64,000 nucleotides of DNA from RBC074 sp964470555 (GTDB lineage: Bacteria > Acidobacteriota > Blastocatellia > RBC074): NCBI GenBank assembly GCA_964470555.1, contig CAYYDG010000028.1, positions 33,114 through 97,113 on the forward strand, written 5' to 3'. Below are positions 1 through 9,274 of the stretch, piece after piece (positions within the stretch are counted from its first letter, which is position 1; each line of letters begins with the position of its first letter). The notes under the pieces are model-generated. The model worked only from the letters and a program-made list of their open reading frames with translations. It did no database searches and was not told the origin of the DNA. Position numbers and translations under genes: made by a program.

Positions 1-21
1 TCGGTGATGTTGCGCTTTCAT
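1..21 (-). CDS. 5' end of a gene running off the window, dcw cluster
   Basis: Only seven codons are visible (MKAQHHR), read leftward from an ATG at base 21. A GAGGA ribosome-binding site lies about 8 bases upstream of that ATG. The gene follows mraZ and rsmH on the same strand, where a small ftsL-like division gene is often found. The function is inferred from position only, because the protein itself cannot be read. Confidence 0.5.
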
Positions 22-127
22 ATCCCACGTTCCTCAAAAAAATTCAGAAGACAAGTTGCCTGCTTGTCACAAAGCGCCGCTACGGAAAGTTGTCAGGACT
101 GACCGGAATAACCCAGGCTGCTGGCTT

Positions 128-1072
128 TTACAGCTTTTGGCAGGCGCGTAACTTTGCGCTTCGGGCGCGAGGGTTGACGGCGATTTCCTCCGCTGTCGGT
201 AAAATCGCTTTGCGCGTCAACACTGTCACACGCTTTGCCGTTCCGCATTGGCACACAGGCTGGCTTGGAGGGCACACGCAATGACCAGACTGGAACCTGA
301 AGGCTTGTTTGATGATTCGATCTTCCAGCGAATGAAATGTGATGATTGCCAGGCGGCCTCCCGGCTTCAGCACGTCAATCGCGTCGGCGACAAACTGATC
401 CAGATCGTCCAGCTCTCGATTGACCGCGATCCGCAGAGCTTGAAACGTTTTTGTCGCCGGATGAATTCGCCAATGACCTTTTTGATGAACCGCCCTGACC
501 ACCAGATTGGCAAGCTGCGTTGTCGTCTTGATCGGAGCTTTTACCCGCTCGGCTACGATCAATCGGGCAATTCGCCGCGATGCACGCTCTTCGCCAAATT
601 CGTAAATAACATCTGCGAGTTCTCTCTCGCTTAAATCGTTCACCAGATTCGCCGCCGTCGTTTGCTGCGACCTGTCCATTCGCATATCCAGCGGAGATTC
701 GGCATCGAATCGAAAACTGAATCCGCGTTCCGGCGTATCGAACTGAAAAGACGACGCTCCCAGATCAGCCAGAATGCCCGTCACCGATTCGATCTTCCTC
801 TGCTCAAGAATCGTTTTGATCTGACGATAATCGCAATGAACCGCTTCAAACCGTTCGCCGAACTGCGCCAATCGCGTTGTCGCCAGCGCAATCGCTTCGG
901 CGTCTCTGTCCAACCCGATCACACGAGTTTGCGACGAAGCCTGCAAAATCAATTCGCTATGACCACCCAACCCAAGCGTCGCATCCACAAACAAACCGGC
1001 TTTGTCGTCTCCGAGCAAGTTGGCCAGCGCTTCAACCGGCATCACCGGCAAATGAACAGGATTGACTGTCAT
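128..1072 (-). CDS. rsmH: 16S rRNA (cytosine1402-N4)-methyltransferase RsmH
   Basis: RsmH (MraW) methylates N4 of C1402 in 16S rRNA using S-adenosylmethionine. The protein opens HLPVMPVEAL and carries the SAM-binding FVDATLGLGGHSELIL stretch, then DRDAEA, ADLGASSFQFD and FSFRFDAESPLDMRMD, with the family ending ITFHSLEDRIIKQAF. The ATG at 1072 gives 314 residues, the usual length. An upstream in-frame GTG at 1108 would add 12 unconserved residues, and neither start has a strong ribosome-binding site. It lies about 100 bases after mraZ, the standard order at the head of the division and cell-wall cluster. Confidence 0.95.
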   Translation of the reverse strand: MTVNPVHLPVMPVEALANLLGDDKAGLFVDATLGLGGHSELILQASSQTRVIGLDRDAEAIALATTRLAQFGERFEAVHCDYRQIKTILEQRKIESVTGILADLGASSFQFDTPERGFSFRFDAESPLDMRMDRSQQTTAANLVNDLSERELADVIYEFGEERASRRIARLIVAERVKAPIKTTTQLANLVVRAVHQKGHWRIHPATKTFQALRIAVNRELDDLDQFVADAIDVLKPGGRLAIITFHSLEDRIIKQAFRFQSGHCVCPPSQPVCQCGTAKRVTVLTRKAILPTAEEIAVNPRARSAKLRACQKL

Positions 1073-1175
1073 AAGGCTTAAAGAATTGCTGGCGCTACTG
1101 CTGGGCACGGGGGAGGAGATGCGGAAGGGGTCAATTCAACGCATCTCCTGAACCGAAACCTTGAAATCGCGAAAA

Positions 1176-1622
1176 TCAAATACCGTAGGAAGCGACAATC
1201 TTTGCGTCTTCATCCGAATAAGGCTCTGCATCCAAACGCGACTGACGGAATTTCTCGGCCTCCCAAATATCCAGAAATTTCGTTTTGCCCATGACCATCA
1301 CATCGCCCACCAACTCCGCCGCGTTGCGCAACAACGGATGAATCAGAATTCGTCCCTGAGAATCTATTTGCTGCATCTGGCCAAAATAACTGACCCGATC
1401 AATGAACCTTCGGATGGCGGGTTCCATCGAAGGCGCAGCGTTCAACTTCTCTTCTATCCCTTCCCATTCTTTCAGCGGGTAAATCCAAACGCTTTCACCA
1501 TATAAACTGGTGACGTAAAAATCAGCGCTCTTGTAGGTCTCTTCCAAATGTCGCTTGAAGTCCGCAGGGATTTTCAGTCGGCCTTTTTCGTCCATTCTGG
1601 CTGTGTAACTTCCTCTGAGCAT
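1176..1622 (-). CDS. mraZ: Transcriptional regulator MraZ
   Basis: MraZ is a small AbrB-fold DNA-binding protein that usually controls its own division and cell-wall operon. The 148 residues contain the two tandem MraZ repeats. The first starts with GSYTARMDEKGRLKIPADF, and the second has IDSQGRILIHPLLRNAAEL. The length is normal for the family. It is the first gene of the leftward cluster with rsmH. It is divergent from the ZIP transporter gene across a 480-base intergenic region that must hold its promoter. I did not find a convincing array of the TGGG-type MraZ boxes there. Confidence 0.95.
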   Translation of the reverse strand: MLRGSYTARMDEKGRLKIPADFKRHLEETYKSADFYVTSLYGESVWIYPLKEWEGIEEKLNAAPSMEPAIRRFIDRVSYFGQMQQIDSQGRILIHPLLRNAAELVGDVMVMGKTKFLDIWEAEKFRQSRLDAEPYSDEDAKIVASYGI

Positions 1623-2101
1623 AAATCCCCGACATTTGCTTCGACATGCTTAAACCGTAACGGCCATGTACAGATTGCCTGCTTAACCGGACCAAAAACG
1701 ACTGAGCATTTCACAGCGGAATTCACCGAACGACTTTGCTTAATCGTCTTCTTACAATTTGAAAATTTGTGTTGCCCACCAACCTGAACCAATCTGAGCT
1801 AATCTCGGCCATAATCAACCACTTTAGACCACGAGAGGCCGCCATACTAGAAGAGTAAATACTGAGTGTCAAGGATTTTGTTCTTTTAGGTGTTACATGA
1901 GACTGTCAGATGTAACCATTTAATTCAAAAGAAAATATCGCTGGCAACGACTGGCATTATCTGTCTCTGAGCCAGCTTCGCCAAACAAAAAATGTTTAAG
2001 CCTTAAGCATTTTGGCTGGATTATTGCCGCGCGAAGTCGCTGTGCTATAGTGCAGCGCGTTTTTCAGGCGTCCAATCTGCTTAATCGAACAACAGACAGC
2101 G
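1623..2101. other. Intergenic region between mraZ and the ZIP transporter
   Basis: This stretch of 479 bases separates divergent genes. It is more AT-rich than its surroundings, and no conserved reading frame was recognised. It should hold the mraZ promoter (leftward) and the promoter of the ZIP gene (rightward, annotated separately). Confidence 0.6.
2024..2051 (+). promoter_or_regulatory. Possible sigma-70 promoter for the ZIP gene
   Basis: TTGCCG (2024-2029) and TATAGT (2046-2051) are separated by 16 bases, about 50 bases upstream of the ZIP transporter start. This is pattern matching only. Confidence 0.4.
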
Positions 2102-2848
2102 ATGAATTTATTCTCTCAACTGATAATCTTCGGATTACTGGCGGCGGCTGGAAATCTGCTTGGAGGTTTGTTACTGACTCAACTGCCGGGATTGAGCCGC
2201 ACACGACAGCGGCAATTAATCGCGCTCGGAGCGGGTTTCATTTTGGCGGCAGTTCTGTTGGAGGTCATTCCTGAGGTCGGCGGCCCATCGAACGAAAATC
2301 TGGCCAACGCCATGGGATGGTTGCTGGCCGGATATTTGCTGATCCAGTTGCTGGAACACACCATCGCACCTCACTTTCATTTTGGCGAAGAAATCCATCC
2401 TGAAGAAATACGACGACGCGGCGCAGTTTTCACTGCCGTGTTTGCGCTTTCCATCCACGCATTTTTCGACGGCGTAGCCATTGCTTCAGGCTTGCTGACC
2501 AATTTCCGACTCGGAACTCTGCTGTTCATTGCCGTTCTGCTGCACAAGATTCCCGAAGGCATCACCGTCGCTTCGATCATTCTTTCTGCCGGCAAAGCCG
2601 CTCGCACGGCTCAATGGGCAACAGGCATAGTTGCACTGGCCACTTTCGTCGGAGTACTTTCCGTAACGATGGTGGGCGCTGCGGTCAGTTACGCGCTGCC
2701 GTTTTCCGCCGGAGTCACGTTATACATCGCCGCTTCCGACCTGATTCCAGAAGTCAATCACGGAGGTTGGCGCGCGTCCGTGCTGGTTTTTGTCGGAGTT
2801 GCGTTGTTTTACATGACGCATCTGCTGCTGCACGCCGCGTTGGGTTAA
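2102..2848 (+). CDS. ZIP family divalent metal transporter
   Basis: This is a predicted inner-membrane importer of zinc or related divalent metals. The 248 residues have about eight hydrophobic segments. Segment 4 carries HAFFDGVAIASG and segment 5 carries LLHKIPEGITVAS, the paired His/Glu metal-binding helices of ZIP proteins. A His-rich loop (HTIAPHFHFGEE) lies between transmembrane segments 3 and 4, as is usual. No clear ribosome-binding site precedes the ATG. The B12-mutase gene follows after 28 bases and has its own site, so co-transcription is possible but a functional link is not evident. Metal specificity cannot be read from the sequence. Confidence 0.88.
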   Translation: MNLFSQLIIFGLLAAAGNLLGGLLLTQLPGLSRTRQRQLIALGAGFILAAVLLEVIPEVGGPSNENLANAMGWLLAGYLLIQLLEHTIAPHFHFGEEIHPEEIRRRGAVFTAVFALSIHAFFDGVAIASGLLTNFRLGTLLFIAVLLHKIPEGITVASIILSAGKAARTAQWATGIVALATFVGVLSVTMVGAAVSYALPFSAGVTLYIAASDLIPEVNHGGWRASVLVFVGVALFYMTHLLLHAALG

Positions 2849-2876
2849 CTCGAAGCTCGTTCGAAGGAGTCCATTT

Positions 2877-4574
<1,698 letters not shown>

Positions 4575-4654
4575 CTCCGATGGGGCTGGCGCATTGTCTC
4601 TAAAATCAGTCGTGCTTATACTTTTTCATCATCAACGAAAGGAGGGAAAAACAG

Positions 4655-4918
4655 ATGGCAGCAACAGCATTGGCTTTGCGCGTATCCGCGCTGGAAGCGG
4701 AAGTAGCCCAGATGAAGGAACAATTGGCCAAAACCATCGAACCATCAGGAGATTGGCTAGACGACATTTTTGGGGCCTTCGACAACGACCCGCACTTTGC
4801 CGAAGCCATGCGGCTTGGCCGCGAATACCGCGAATCGTTGCGTCCCAAACCTCGGAAGAAACCAGCTAGCAAAAAAGCACGAAAAGCACGAAAAGCGGTG
4901 AAAGGACGCTCTGGTTGA
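4655..4918 (+). CDS. Probable antitoxin partner of the PIN toxin
   Basis: A protein of 87 residues. It begins with a short coiled-coil-like segment (LRVSALEAEVAQMKEQL), then an acidic middle (WLDDIFGAFDNDP), and ends in a strongly basic Lys/Arg-rich tail from about residue 70. It ends one base before the PIN-domain toxin starts, which is the usual vapB-vapC order. An AGGAGG-like site precedes the ATG. I do not recognise a classic AbrB, RHH or Phd fold, so the antitoxin role is inferred from position and size. Confidence 0.7.
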   Translation: MAATALALRVSALEAEVAQMKEQLAKTIEPSGDWLDDIFGAFDNDPHFAEAMRLGREYRESLRPKPRKKPASKKARKARKAVKGRSG

Positions 4919-4919
4919 A

Positions 4920-5345
4920 ATGTACATACTCGACACAGACCTCCTCAGTCTTCTGGGTCGAACCGATAGCCCGGCTTCACATAGGCTGCGGTTTCGTCTT
5001 TCCCGCCTGAAACCGGAAGAGAGGATCACCACAATCATCACCTTTGAAGAACAGATGCGCGGCTGGATGTCGCACCTGGCACAATCTCGATCACTCGCCA
5101 AACAAGTCGAAGCCTACCGACAACTTCGAGAGTTCTTGCTGCGGTATCTGAAAATCACTGTCCTGGAATTTGACGAAGCCGCCGCCGAAGAATTCGAGCG
5201 GCTGCAAAAAACGCGCATCCGCATCGGCACAATGGATTTGAAAATCGCCGCCATTGCCCTGGCTCATCACGCAACCTTGCTCACACGTAACAGCAAAGAC
5301 TTCAGCAAAGTGCCGGGGCTGCACATCGAAGACTGGTCAGCCTGA
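4920..5345 (+). CDS. PIN-domain ribonuclease toxin, VapC type
   Basis: A 141-residue PIN-domain protein, the family of VapC toxins that cut specific RNAs. It starts MYILDTDLLSLL with the first acidic residue of the active site. It has a mid-protein TTIITFEEQMRGW glutamate and a C-terminal RIGTMDLKIAAIALAHHATLLTRNSKDF region in which the Asp of TMDLKIAA and the Asn of TRNSKDF fit the PIN signature. Its ATG starts two bases after the stop of the small upstream gene, so the pair is almost certainly translationally coupled. Target RNA unknown. Confidence 0.88.
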   Translation: MYILDTDLLSLLGRTDSPASHRLRFRLSRLKPEERITTIITFEEQMRGWMSHLAQSRSLAKQVEAYRQLREFLLRYLKITVLEFDEAAAEEFERLQKTRIRIGTMDLKIAAIALAHHATLLTRNSKDFSKVPGLHIEDWSA

Positions 5346-5360
5346 GCGATCAGAGCCGAG

Positions 5361-5394
5361 TACAACACAACTGTTGCACAACAACCGTGTTGTA
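5361..5394. repeat. Short inverted repeat after the toxin gene
   Basis: TACAACAC (5361-5368) and its exact reverse complement GTGTTGTA (5387-5394) enclose an 18-base loop that itself contains CTGTTG and CAACA. It sits 15 bases after the toxin stop. No T-run follows, so it could be an operator, a weak terminator or part of the adjacent gene remnant. Confidence 0.5.
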
Positions 5395-5413
5395 TATTTC
5401 AGGAGAAATCGCC

Positions 5414-5530
5414 GTGAGTTACGAAATCGCCCAACAACGTATCGCCGCCCGCCGCACCAATTCGCCGCGCCAGACTTTATCCAAACTCAAATTCACGAAA
5501 TTGCCAATGCAGCCTTTTCAATTGCCAAGA
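5414..5530 (+). pseudogene. Remnant of the start of a leucine-rich-repeat gene
   Basis: An AGGAG site lies 8 bases before a GTG that opens MSYEIAQQRIAARRT, followed by LSKLKFTKLPMQPFQLPRL. This resembles the N-terminus of bacterial leucine-rich-repeat proteins, which start with an (A)xxRIxxAR helix followed by LDLSxLxLTxLPxxxxxLxxL. After about 38 codons the similarity stops. The frame then runs antisense through the 3' end of the CAP-domain gene and closes at 5629 without further LRR units. I read it as the 5' stump of a gene truncated by rearrangement. The 3' limit given is approximate. Confidence 0.5.
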
Positions 5531-6720
5531 TTGATTGTGACAGCATTGGCCGACTTGCCGTCAATTGTCACGACGACATCCACCGAGCCGCGTCCGCGAA
5601 GCGATTCGGGAAGCTTGACGTTCAGTTGATCCACGCCGACCAGCCGCGAATGCGCGCCGAGGAAGCTGACTTCGGCCTGAACGCCTCCGATCATCACACG
5701 GACGTTGGTCATGCTGCTGCGGCGACGAAGCCCGGTTCCATACAACACCAGAAAATTCGGCTTGGCGGCGGTTCCGACGCTCAGCACGCGCGGCGTACCG
5801 TCAGAATTCCCAACCGGTTGAAAGCTTACGCCGTCGGCGGTGACCTGCGCGGCAGGAACGCCTTTTCCACTGGATAAAATCGTGAAGATGCTGGGGCTGA
5901 CGGTTTCAATCGTCACCGTTCCGTTGGCGATTTCGGTGCTGCCGCTCATGACCTTGACCGTCGCCACGCCCGGATCAACGTTCGTCGGCACAACATAATT
6001 GATCTGCGTCGGCGACACGTACAGCAACGGCGCGGACAGGTTGTTGACCATCACCGTCACGCCGTTCAGCGTCAACGGCAGCGGCAAGGAATTGGCCGAC
6101 GCTGTGGATTGGCTGATTCCAGTCCCGAACGTGGCCACGATGGAATCGGGCGCAATGGTTTGCGCGTAACTGGCGGCATTGACCGTACGTACGTTTTGCG
6201 TGACGCTACCACCGACCGGCAACAGCGTGTCCACAAAGCCGCCAAAGTTCGTCGTCCAATACCATTTGTAAGTCGTATTCGCCGAATACGCGCGGCTGAT
6301 GCCCAACACATTGAAGTTTGGGTTCAACATCGCCGCGTTATGGCTGGGCGAATTGCGCCAGAGGTTGAAGGTGCGCGCCGCGTCGCCGTATCCGGCAGCG
6401 ATGTTTTCTCCCTTGAAGGTGTTGTAGCCGTAACCAAACGCCGCCATTCGCGTGAACGGATCGCGCCCGGCGCTGTCCGTGTGGTTGAAGTAATTTTTCG
6501 CCGCCATATCGGCGCTCATCCAATCGGCGGCGCGCGTCAGCGCGGCAGAAACGCGCAAAGCTCCCAGCCCGTTTTGCGCGCGATAATCGTTGATGAGTTT
6601 CAACACGCCTTGTTCTTCGGCATCAATCGTCGGCGTTTGAGCGATTGCCACGACCGGCATCGCCAATCCAAAAACCAAAAGGAAAAAAAAGAACCGAAAG
6701 CTGTTTCCGCGCCTGACCAT
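5518..6720 (-). CDS. Secreted CAP-domain protein with acidobacterial C-terminal domain
   Basis: This is an exported protein of about 400 residues. A very hydrophobic signal peptide (FRFFFFLLVFGLAMPVVAIAQ) comes first. A CAP/SCP domain follows, with LINDYRAQNGLGALRVS, FNHTDSAGRDPF, GENIAAGYG and WRNSPSHNAAMLNP. The last 190 residues start near IAPDSIVATFGTGIS and contain SAPLLYVSPTQINYVVP. They match the extracellular C-terminal domain described in Solibacter and relatives (TIGR03437). The ATG at 6720 is chosen because GGAG lies 7 bases upstream and the signal peptide follows directly; a longer frame to 6774 has no such support. Role outside the cell unknown. Confidence 0.85.
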   Translation of the reverse strand: MVRRGNSFRFFFFLLVFGLAMPVVAIAQTPTIDAEEQGVLKLINDYRAQNGLGALRVSAALTRAADWMSADMAAKNYFNHTDSAGRDPFTRMAAFGYGYNTFKGENIAAGYGDAARTFNLWRNSPSHNAAMLNPNFNVLGISRAYSANTTYKWYWTTNFGGFVDTLLPVGGSVTQNVRTVNAASYAQTIAPDSIVATFGTGISQSTASANSLPLPLTLNGVTVMVNNLSAPLLYVSPTQINYVVPTNVDPGVATVKVMSGSTEIANGTVTIETVSPSIFTILSSGKGVPAAQVTADGVSFQPVGNSDGTPRVLSVGTAAKPNFLVLYGTGLRRRSSMTNVRVMIGGVQAEVSFLGAHSRLVGVDQLNVKLPESLRGRGSVDVVVTIDGKSANAVTINLGN

Positions 6721-7006
6721 GAAGTTGCTCCATCCTGTTCGGCCCCAAGACAGACGTTTCCCTGCCTTTGGCACCAGGCGATTTTGGGATGCAGTTGGAA
6801 TTGATTCACGCGCTCCGCAAACGGTGAGAAAATGTCGAAGCCGCGGCCAAACAGGGTCGGGAATGTTCGGACAAGGAACTGAATTTCAAGAGGGATGATT
6901 TCAGAAGCTTCAGGAAAAGGGGCTGGTGAAGCCGTCAGTGGGCACTCAGGGCTTGGGCACGGGCCATCTTTTAACACAAGCCGCGAAGTCAGGTAAATGC
7001 CCAAAA

Positions 7007-7034
7007 TTTACACACCTCTTCCAGCGTGTATAAT
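7007..7034 (+). promoter_or_regulatory. Sigma-70-like promoter of argG
   Basis: TTTACA (7007-7012) and a perfect TATAAT (7029-7034) are spaced by 16 bases. They lie 45 bases before the argG TTG start. The -10 box overlaps an in-frame GTG at 7026, which therefore cannot be the translational start if this promoter is used. Confidence 0.65.
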
Positions 7035-7079
7035 CCGCACTCAATCCCCTCAACCCAATTTTTCGGAGGCTACATAACC

Positions 7080-8282
7080 TTGAGCAATTCTGTGAAACGA
7101 GTCGCGCTGGCGTATTCGGGCGGACTCGATACCTCGATCATCATTCCCTGGCTGAAAGAAAATTATCACTGCGAAGTCGTCGCCATCGCGGGCGATGTCG
7201 GGCAAGCCGAAGAACTGGACGGTTTGACCGAAAAAGCGCTGAAAACCGGCGCGGTCGAATGTTACGTCGAAGACCTGCGCCACGAATTCATCACCGAATA
7301 CATCTGGCCTACGTTGAAAGCCGGAGCCGTTTACGAACACAAATACCTGCTCGGCACTTCGTTCGCGCGGCCTGTGATCGCCAAACGTCAGGTCGAAATC
7401 GCCAAACAAACCGGTTGCACCGCGCTGGCGCACGGCTGCACCGGCAAAGGCAACGACCAGGTTCGTTTCGAACTGACGTTCAAAGCGCTGGCGCCCGAAA
7501 TGGAAGTCATCGCCCCGTGGCGCGAATGGGACATCGTTTCGCGCGAAGACGCGATTGATTACGCCACCGAACGCCAGATTCCGATCACCGCCAGCCGCGA
7601 AAAGATTTATTCGCACGACCGGAACATCTGGCACCTCTCGCACGAAGGCGGCATTCTGGAAGACCCGGCCAACGAACCCGACGAAGCGATGTTTGAACTG
7701 ACGGTTTCGCCGTTCACGGCTCCTGACACGCCGGAATATGTCGAAATCGGCTTTGAAAGCGGCATCCCGGTTTCGGTCAACGGCGAAGCGCTCGATCCGA
7801 TTCCGTTGATTGAAAAACTGAACGAAATTGGCGGTCGGCACGGCTGCGGACGAATTGACCTGGTGGAAAACCGTCTGGTCGGCATGAAATCGCGTGGCGT
7901 GTATGAAACTCCGGGCGGAACGTTGTTGCTGGCCGCGTTGCGCGAACTGGAATCGCTCTGCCTCGACCGCGAATCGGCGCATTACAAAGAAGTCATCGCG
8001 CACAAATATGCCGAGATGGTTTACTTCGGCCAGTGGTTCACGCCGCTGCGCGAAGCGATTGACGCATTCGTCAACGTGCTGATGGCTCCGGTCAGCGGCA
8101 CGTGCAAATTGAAGCTGTACAAAGGCAACGTCATCGTCGCCGGACGCACTTCGCCGAACACGCTGTATCGCCCCGATCTGGCTTCGTTCACGATGGGCGC
8201 CAGCTACGACCAAAAAGACGCCGCAGGCTTCATCAACATTCTGGGCTTGCCGTTGAAGGTCAAAGCTCTGACGCAAAAATAA
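7080..8282 (+). CDS. argG: Argininosuccinate synthase
   Basis: ArgG joins citrulline and aspartate with ATP to make argininosuccinate, the penultimate step of arginine synthesis. It carries the N-type ATP pyrophosphatase loop AYSGGLDTSI near the N-terminus, then AHGCTGKGNDQVRFEL and SREKIYSHDRNIWHLSHEGG. From the TTG at 7080 the protein has 400 residues, the normal length. The TTG is chosen because GGAGG lies 10 bases upstream. The longer frame from GTG 7026 would add 18 residues and overlap the -10 promoter box. No other arginine gene is next to it. Confidence 0.95.
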   Translation: MSNSVKRVALAYSGGLDTSIIIPWLKENYHCEVVAIAGDVGQAEELDGLTEKALKTGAVECYVEDLRHEFITEYIWPTLKAGAVYEHKYLLGTSFARPVIAKRQVEIAKQTGCTALAHGCTGKGNDQVRFELTFKALAPEMEVIAPWREWDIVSREDAIDYATERQIPITASREKIYSHDRNIWHLSHEGGILEDPANEPDEAMFELTVSPFTAPDTPEYVEIGFESGIPVSVNGEALDPIPLIEKLNEIGGRHGCGRIDLVENRLVGMKSRGVYETPGGTLLLAALRELESLCLDRESAHYKEVIAHKYAEMVYFGQWFTPLREAIDAFVNVLMAPVSGTCKLKLYKGNVIVAGRTSPNTLYRPDLASFTMGASYDQKDAAGFINILGLPLKVKALTQK

Positions 8283-8289
8283 CTCGACA

Positions 8290-8399
8290 TTTGGAGTGCG
8301 GTGGCTCGACACCGCTTTACGTTCGCCACAGCGAATGTCTTTGTACCGAGACAATCTGTCAACAAACGCCAAAGCTACGTCAAGCCGCAGCACTCCAAA
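8290..8399. repeat. Imperfect palindromic repeat with 31-base arms
   Basis: The left arm (8290-8320) starts TTTGGAGTGCGG and the right arm (8369-8399) ends GCAGCACTCCAAA. They pair over 31 bases with a few mismatches around a 48-base centre. The element fills the gap between argG and the next gene. It resembles the interspersed TTTGGAGTGCGGCGGCTTGACGC-type elements I recall from other bacterial genomes, but I cannot confirm copies here. Confidence 0.65.
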
Positions 8400-8414
8400 C
8401 AGAAAGGAAGTTCA

Positions 8415-9242
8415 ATGATTCGATTGGCAATTCACAGTCGCAACCTCGCCCCCAAATCTCCCCGAACAATTCTTCTTTCGCTTCTGCTGCTCGCATCTGT
8501 GACCGTCGCTTGCAGTAATTCTTCCTCAAGCCCAAATTCCAGCACGTCGCCCAGCGCGCCAGCGGCGACTTCATCAGGCGGCAGCGGCGAAGCTTTTGAA
8601 GGTTTGATTACTTCCAAAATGACGACCGGCAATCAGCAGATGGAAATCAAATACGCCGTCAAAGGATCGCGCACGCGCATCGAAACGCAACTTGCCGCAG
8701 GCGGAACGCAGATGGGCGTTGTGCTGATGGATTTCGCCACCGGCACGCAAACAATGCTGATTCCCCAAATGAAAAGCTACACGACCATCAATTGGAACAA
8801 TCAGGGCGGCATCAAAAACATGGCCGAAAACATGGCTGGGGACGCTTCGTTCAAAGCTACGCCGACCGGCAAAACCGAGACCATTGCCGGTCACAGTTGC
8901 ACTCACTGGATTCTGGGCGAAAAACAGGACACCGATGCTTGTCTGGCAAAAGGCTTGGGCTATTTTGGCGGCGGAGGCGATTCGGGCAGTGTGTTTGAAA
9001 AACTTCGCAATTTCGCGCTCGGCGACAAAGCCAAAGCCGCACTGCAATCCAATCCCGAATTCCTGCAATTTATCGAAGGCGGAGTCTTTCCGTTGAAACT
9101 GTCCATAATAGAAAACGGTCAATCGCGCGCCTTGATGGAAGTCACAAGCGTCGAACGAAAATCGCTGGACGATTCGTTTTTCGCCATTCCATCGGACTTC
9201 AAGAAAATGGAAATTCCAGGAATGCCAATGGGGAAGAAATAA
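8415..9242 (+). CDS. Putative lipoprotein, DUF4412-like
   Basis: A 275-residue protein. The N-terminus is an export signal ending LLLLASVTVAC, with a plausible but non-canonical lipobox (Thr at -3), followed by a Ser/Pro-rich linker. The mature part (GLITSKMTTGNQQMEIKY, then FATGTQTMLIPQMKSYTTIN and ETIAGHSCTHWILG) resembles the DUF4412 family of periplasmic proteins of unknown role. The ATG at 8415 has an AGGAAG site 4 to 5 bases upstream; the frame extends further upstream but only into the palindromic repeat. Confidence 0.75.
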   Translation: MIRLAIHSRNLAPKSPRTILLSLLLLASVTVACSNSSSSPNSSTSPSAPAATSSGGSGEAFEGLITSKMTTGNQQMEIKYAVKGSRTRIETQLAAGGTQMGVVLMDFATGTQTMLIPQMKSYTTINWNNQGGIKNMAENMAGDASFKATPTGKTETIAGHSCTHWILGEKQDTDACLAKGLGYFGGGGDSGSVFEKLRNFALGDKAKAALQSNPEFLQFIEGGVFPLKLSIIENGQSRALMEVTSVERKSLDDSFFAIPSDFKKMEIPGMPMGKK

Positions 9243-9274
9243 GTTTGAATGAGAACCGGCAAGCTTGATGGCTT

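Noticed and set aside
1623..1900. MraZ-binding TGGG repeats upstream of mraZ
   Set aside because: Only a single GTGGG-like site was found, without the expected regularly spaced series.
7026..7079. argG start at GTG 7026
   Set aside because: It overlaps a perfect TATAAT box, while the TTG at 7080 has a good ribosome-binding site and gives the standard protein length.
7050..8393. A 447-codon open frame antisense to argG
   Set aside because: The protein has no family features and low-complexity composition. It mirrors the well-supported argG on the other strand. Similar long antisense frames at 3006-3815, 19014-20000, 22739-23713, 26935-28206, 31614-32846, 39461-40771, 53452-54591 and 61173-62120 were rejected for the same reason.
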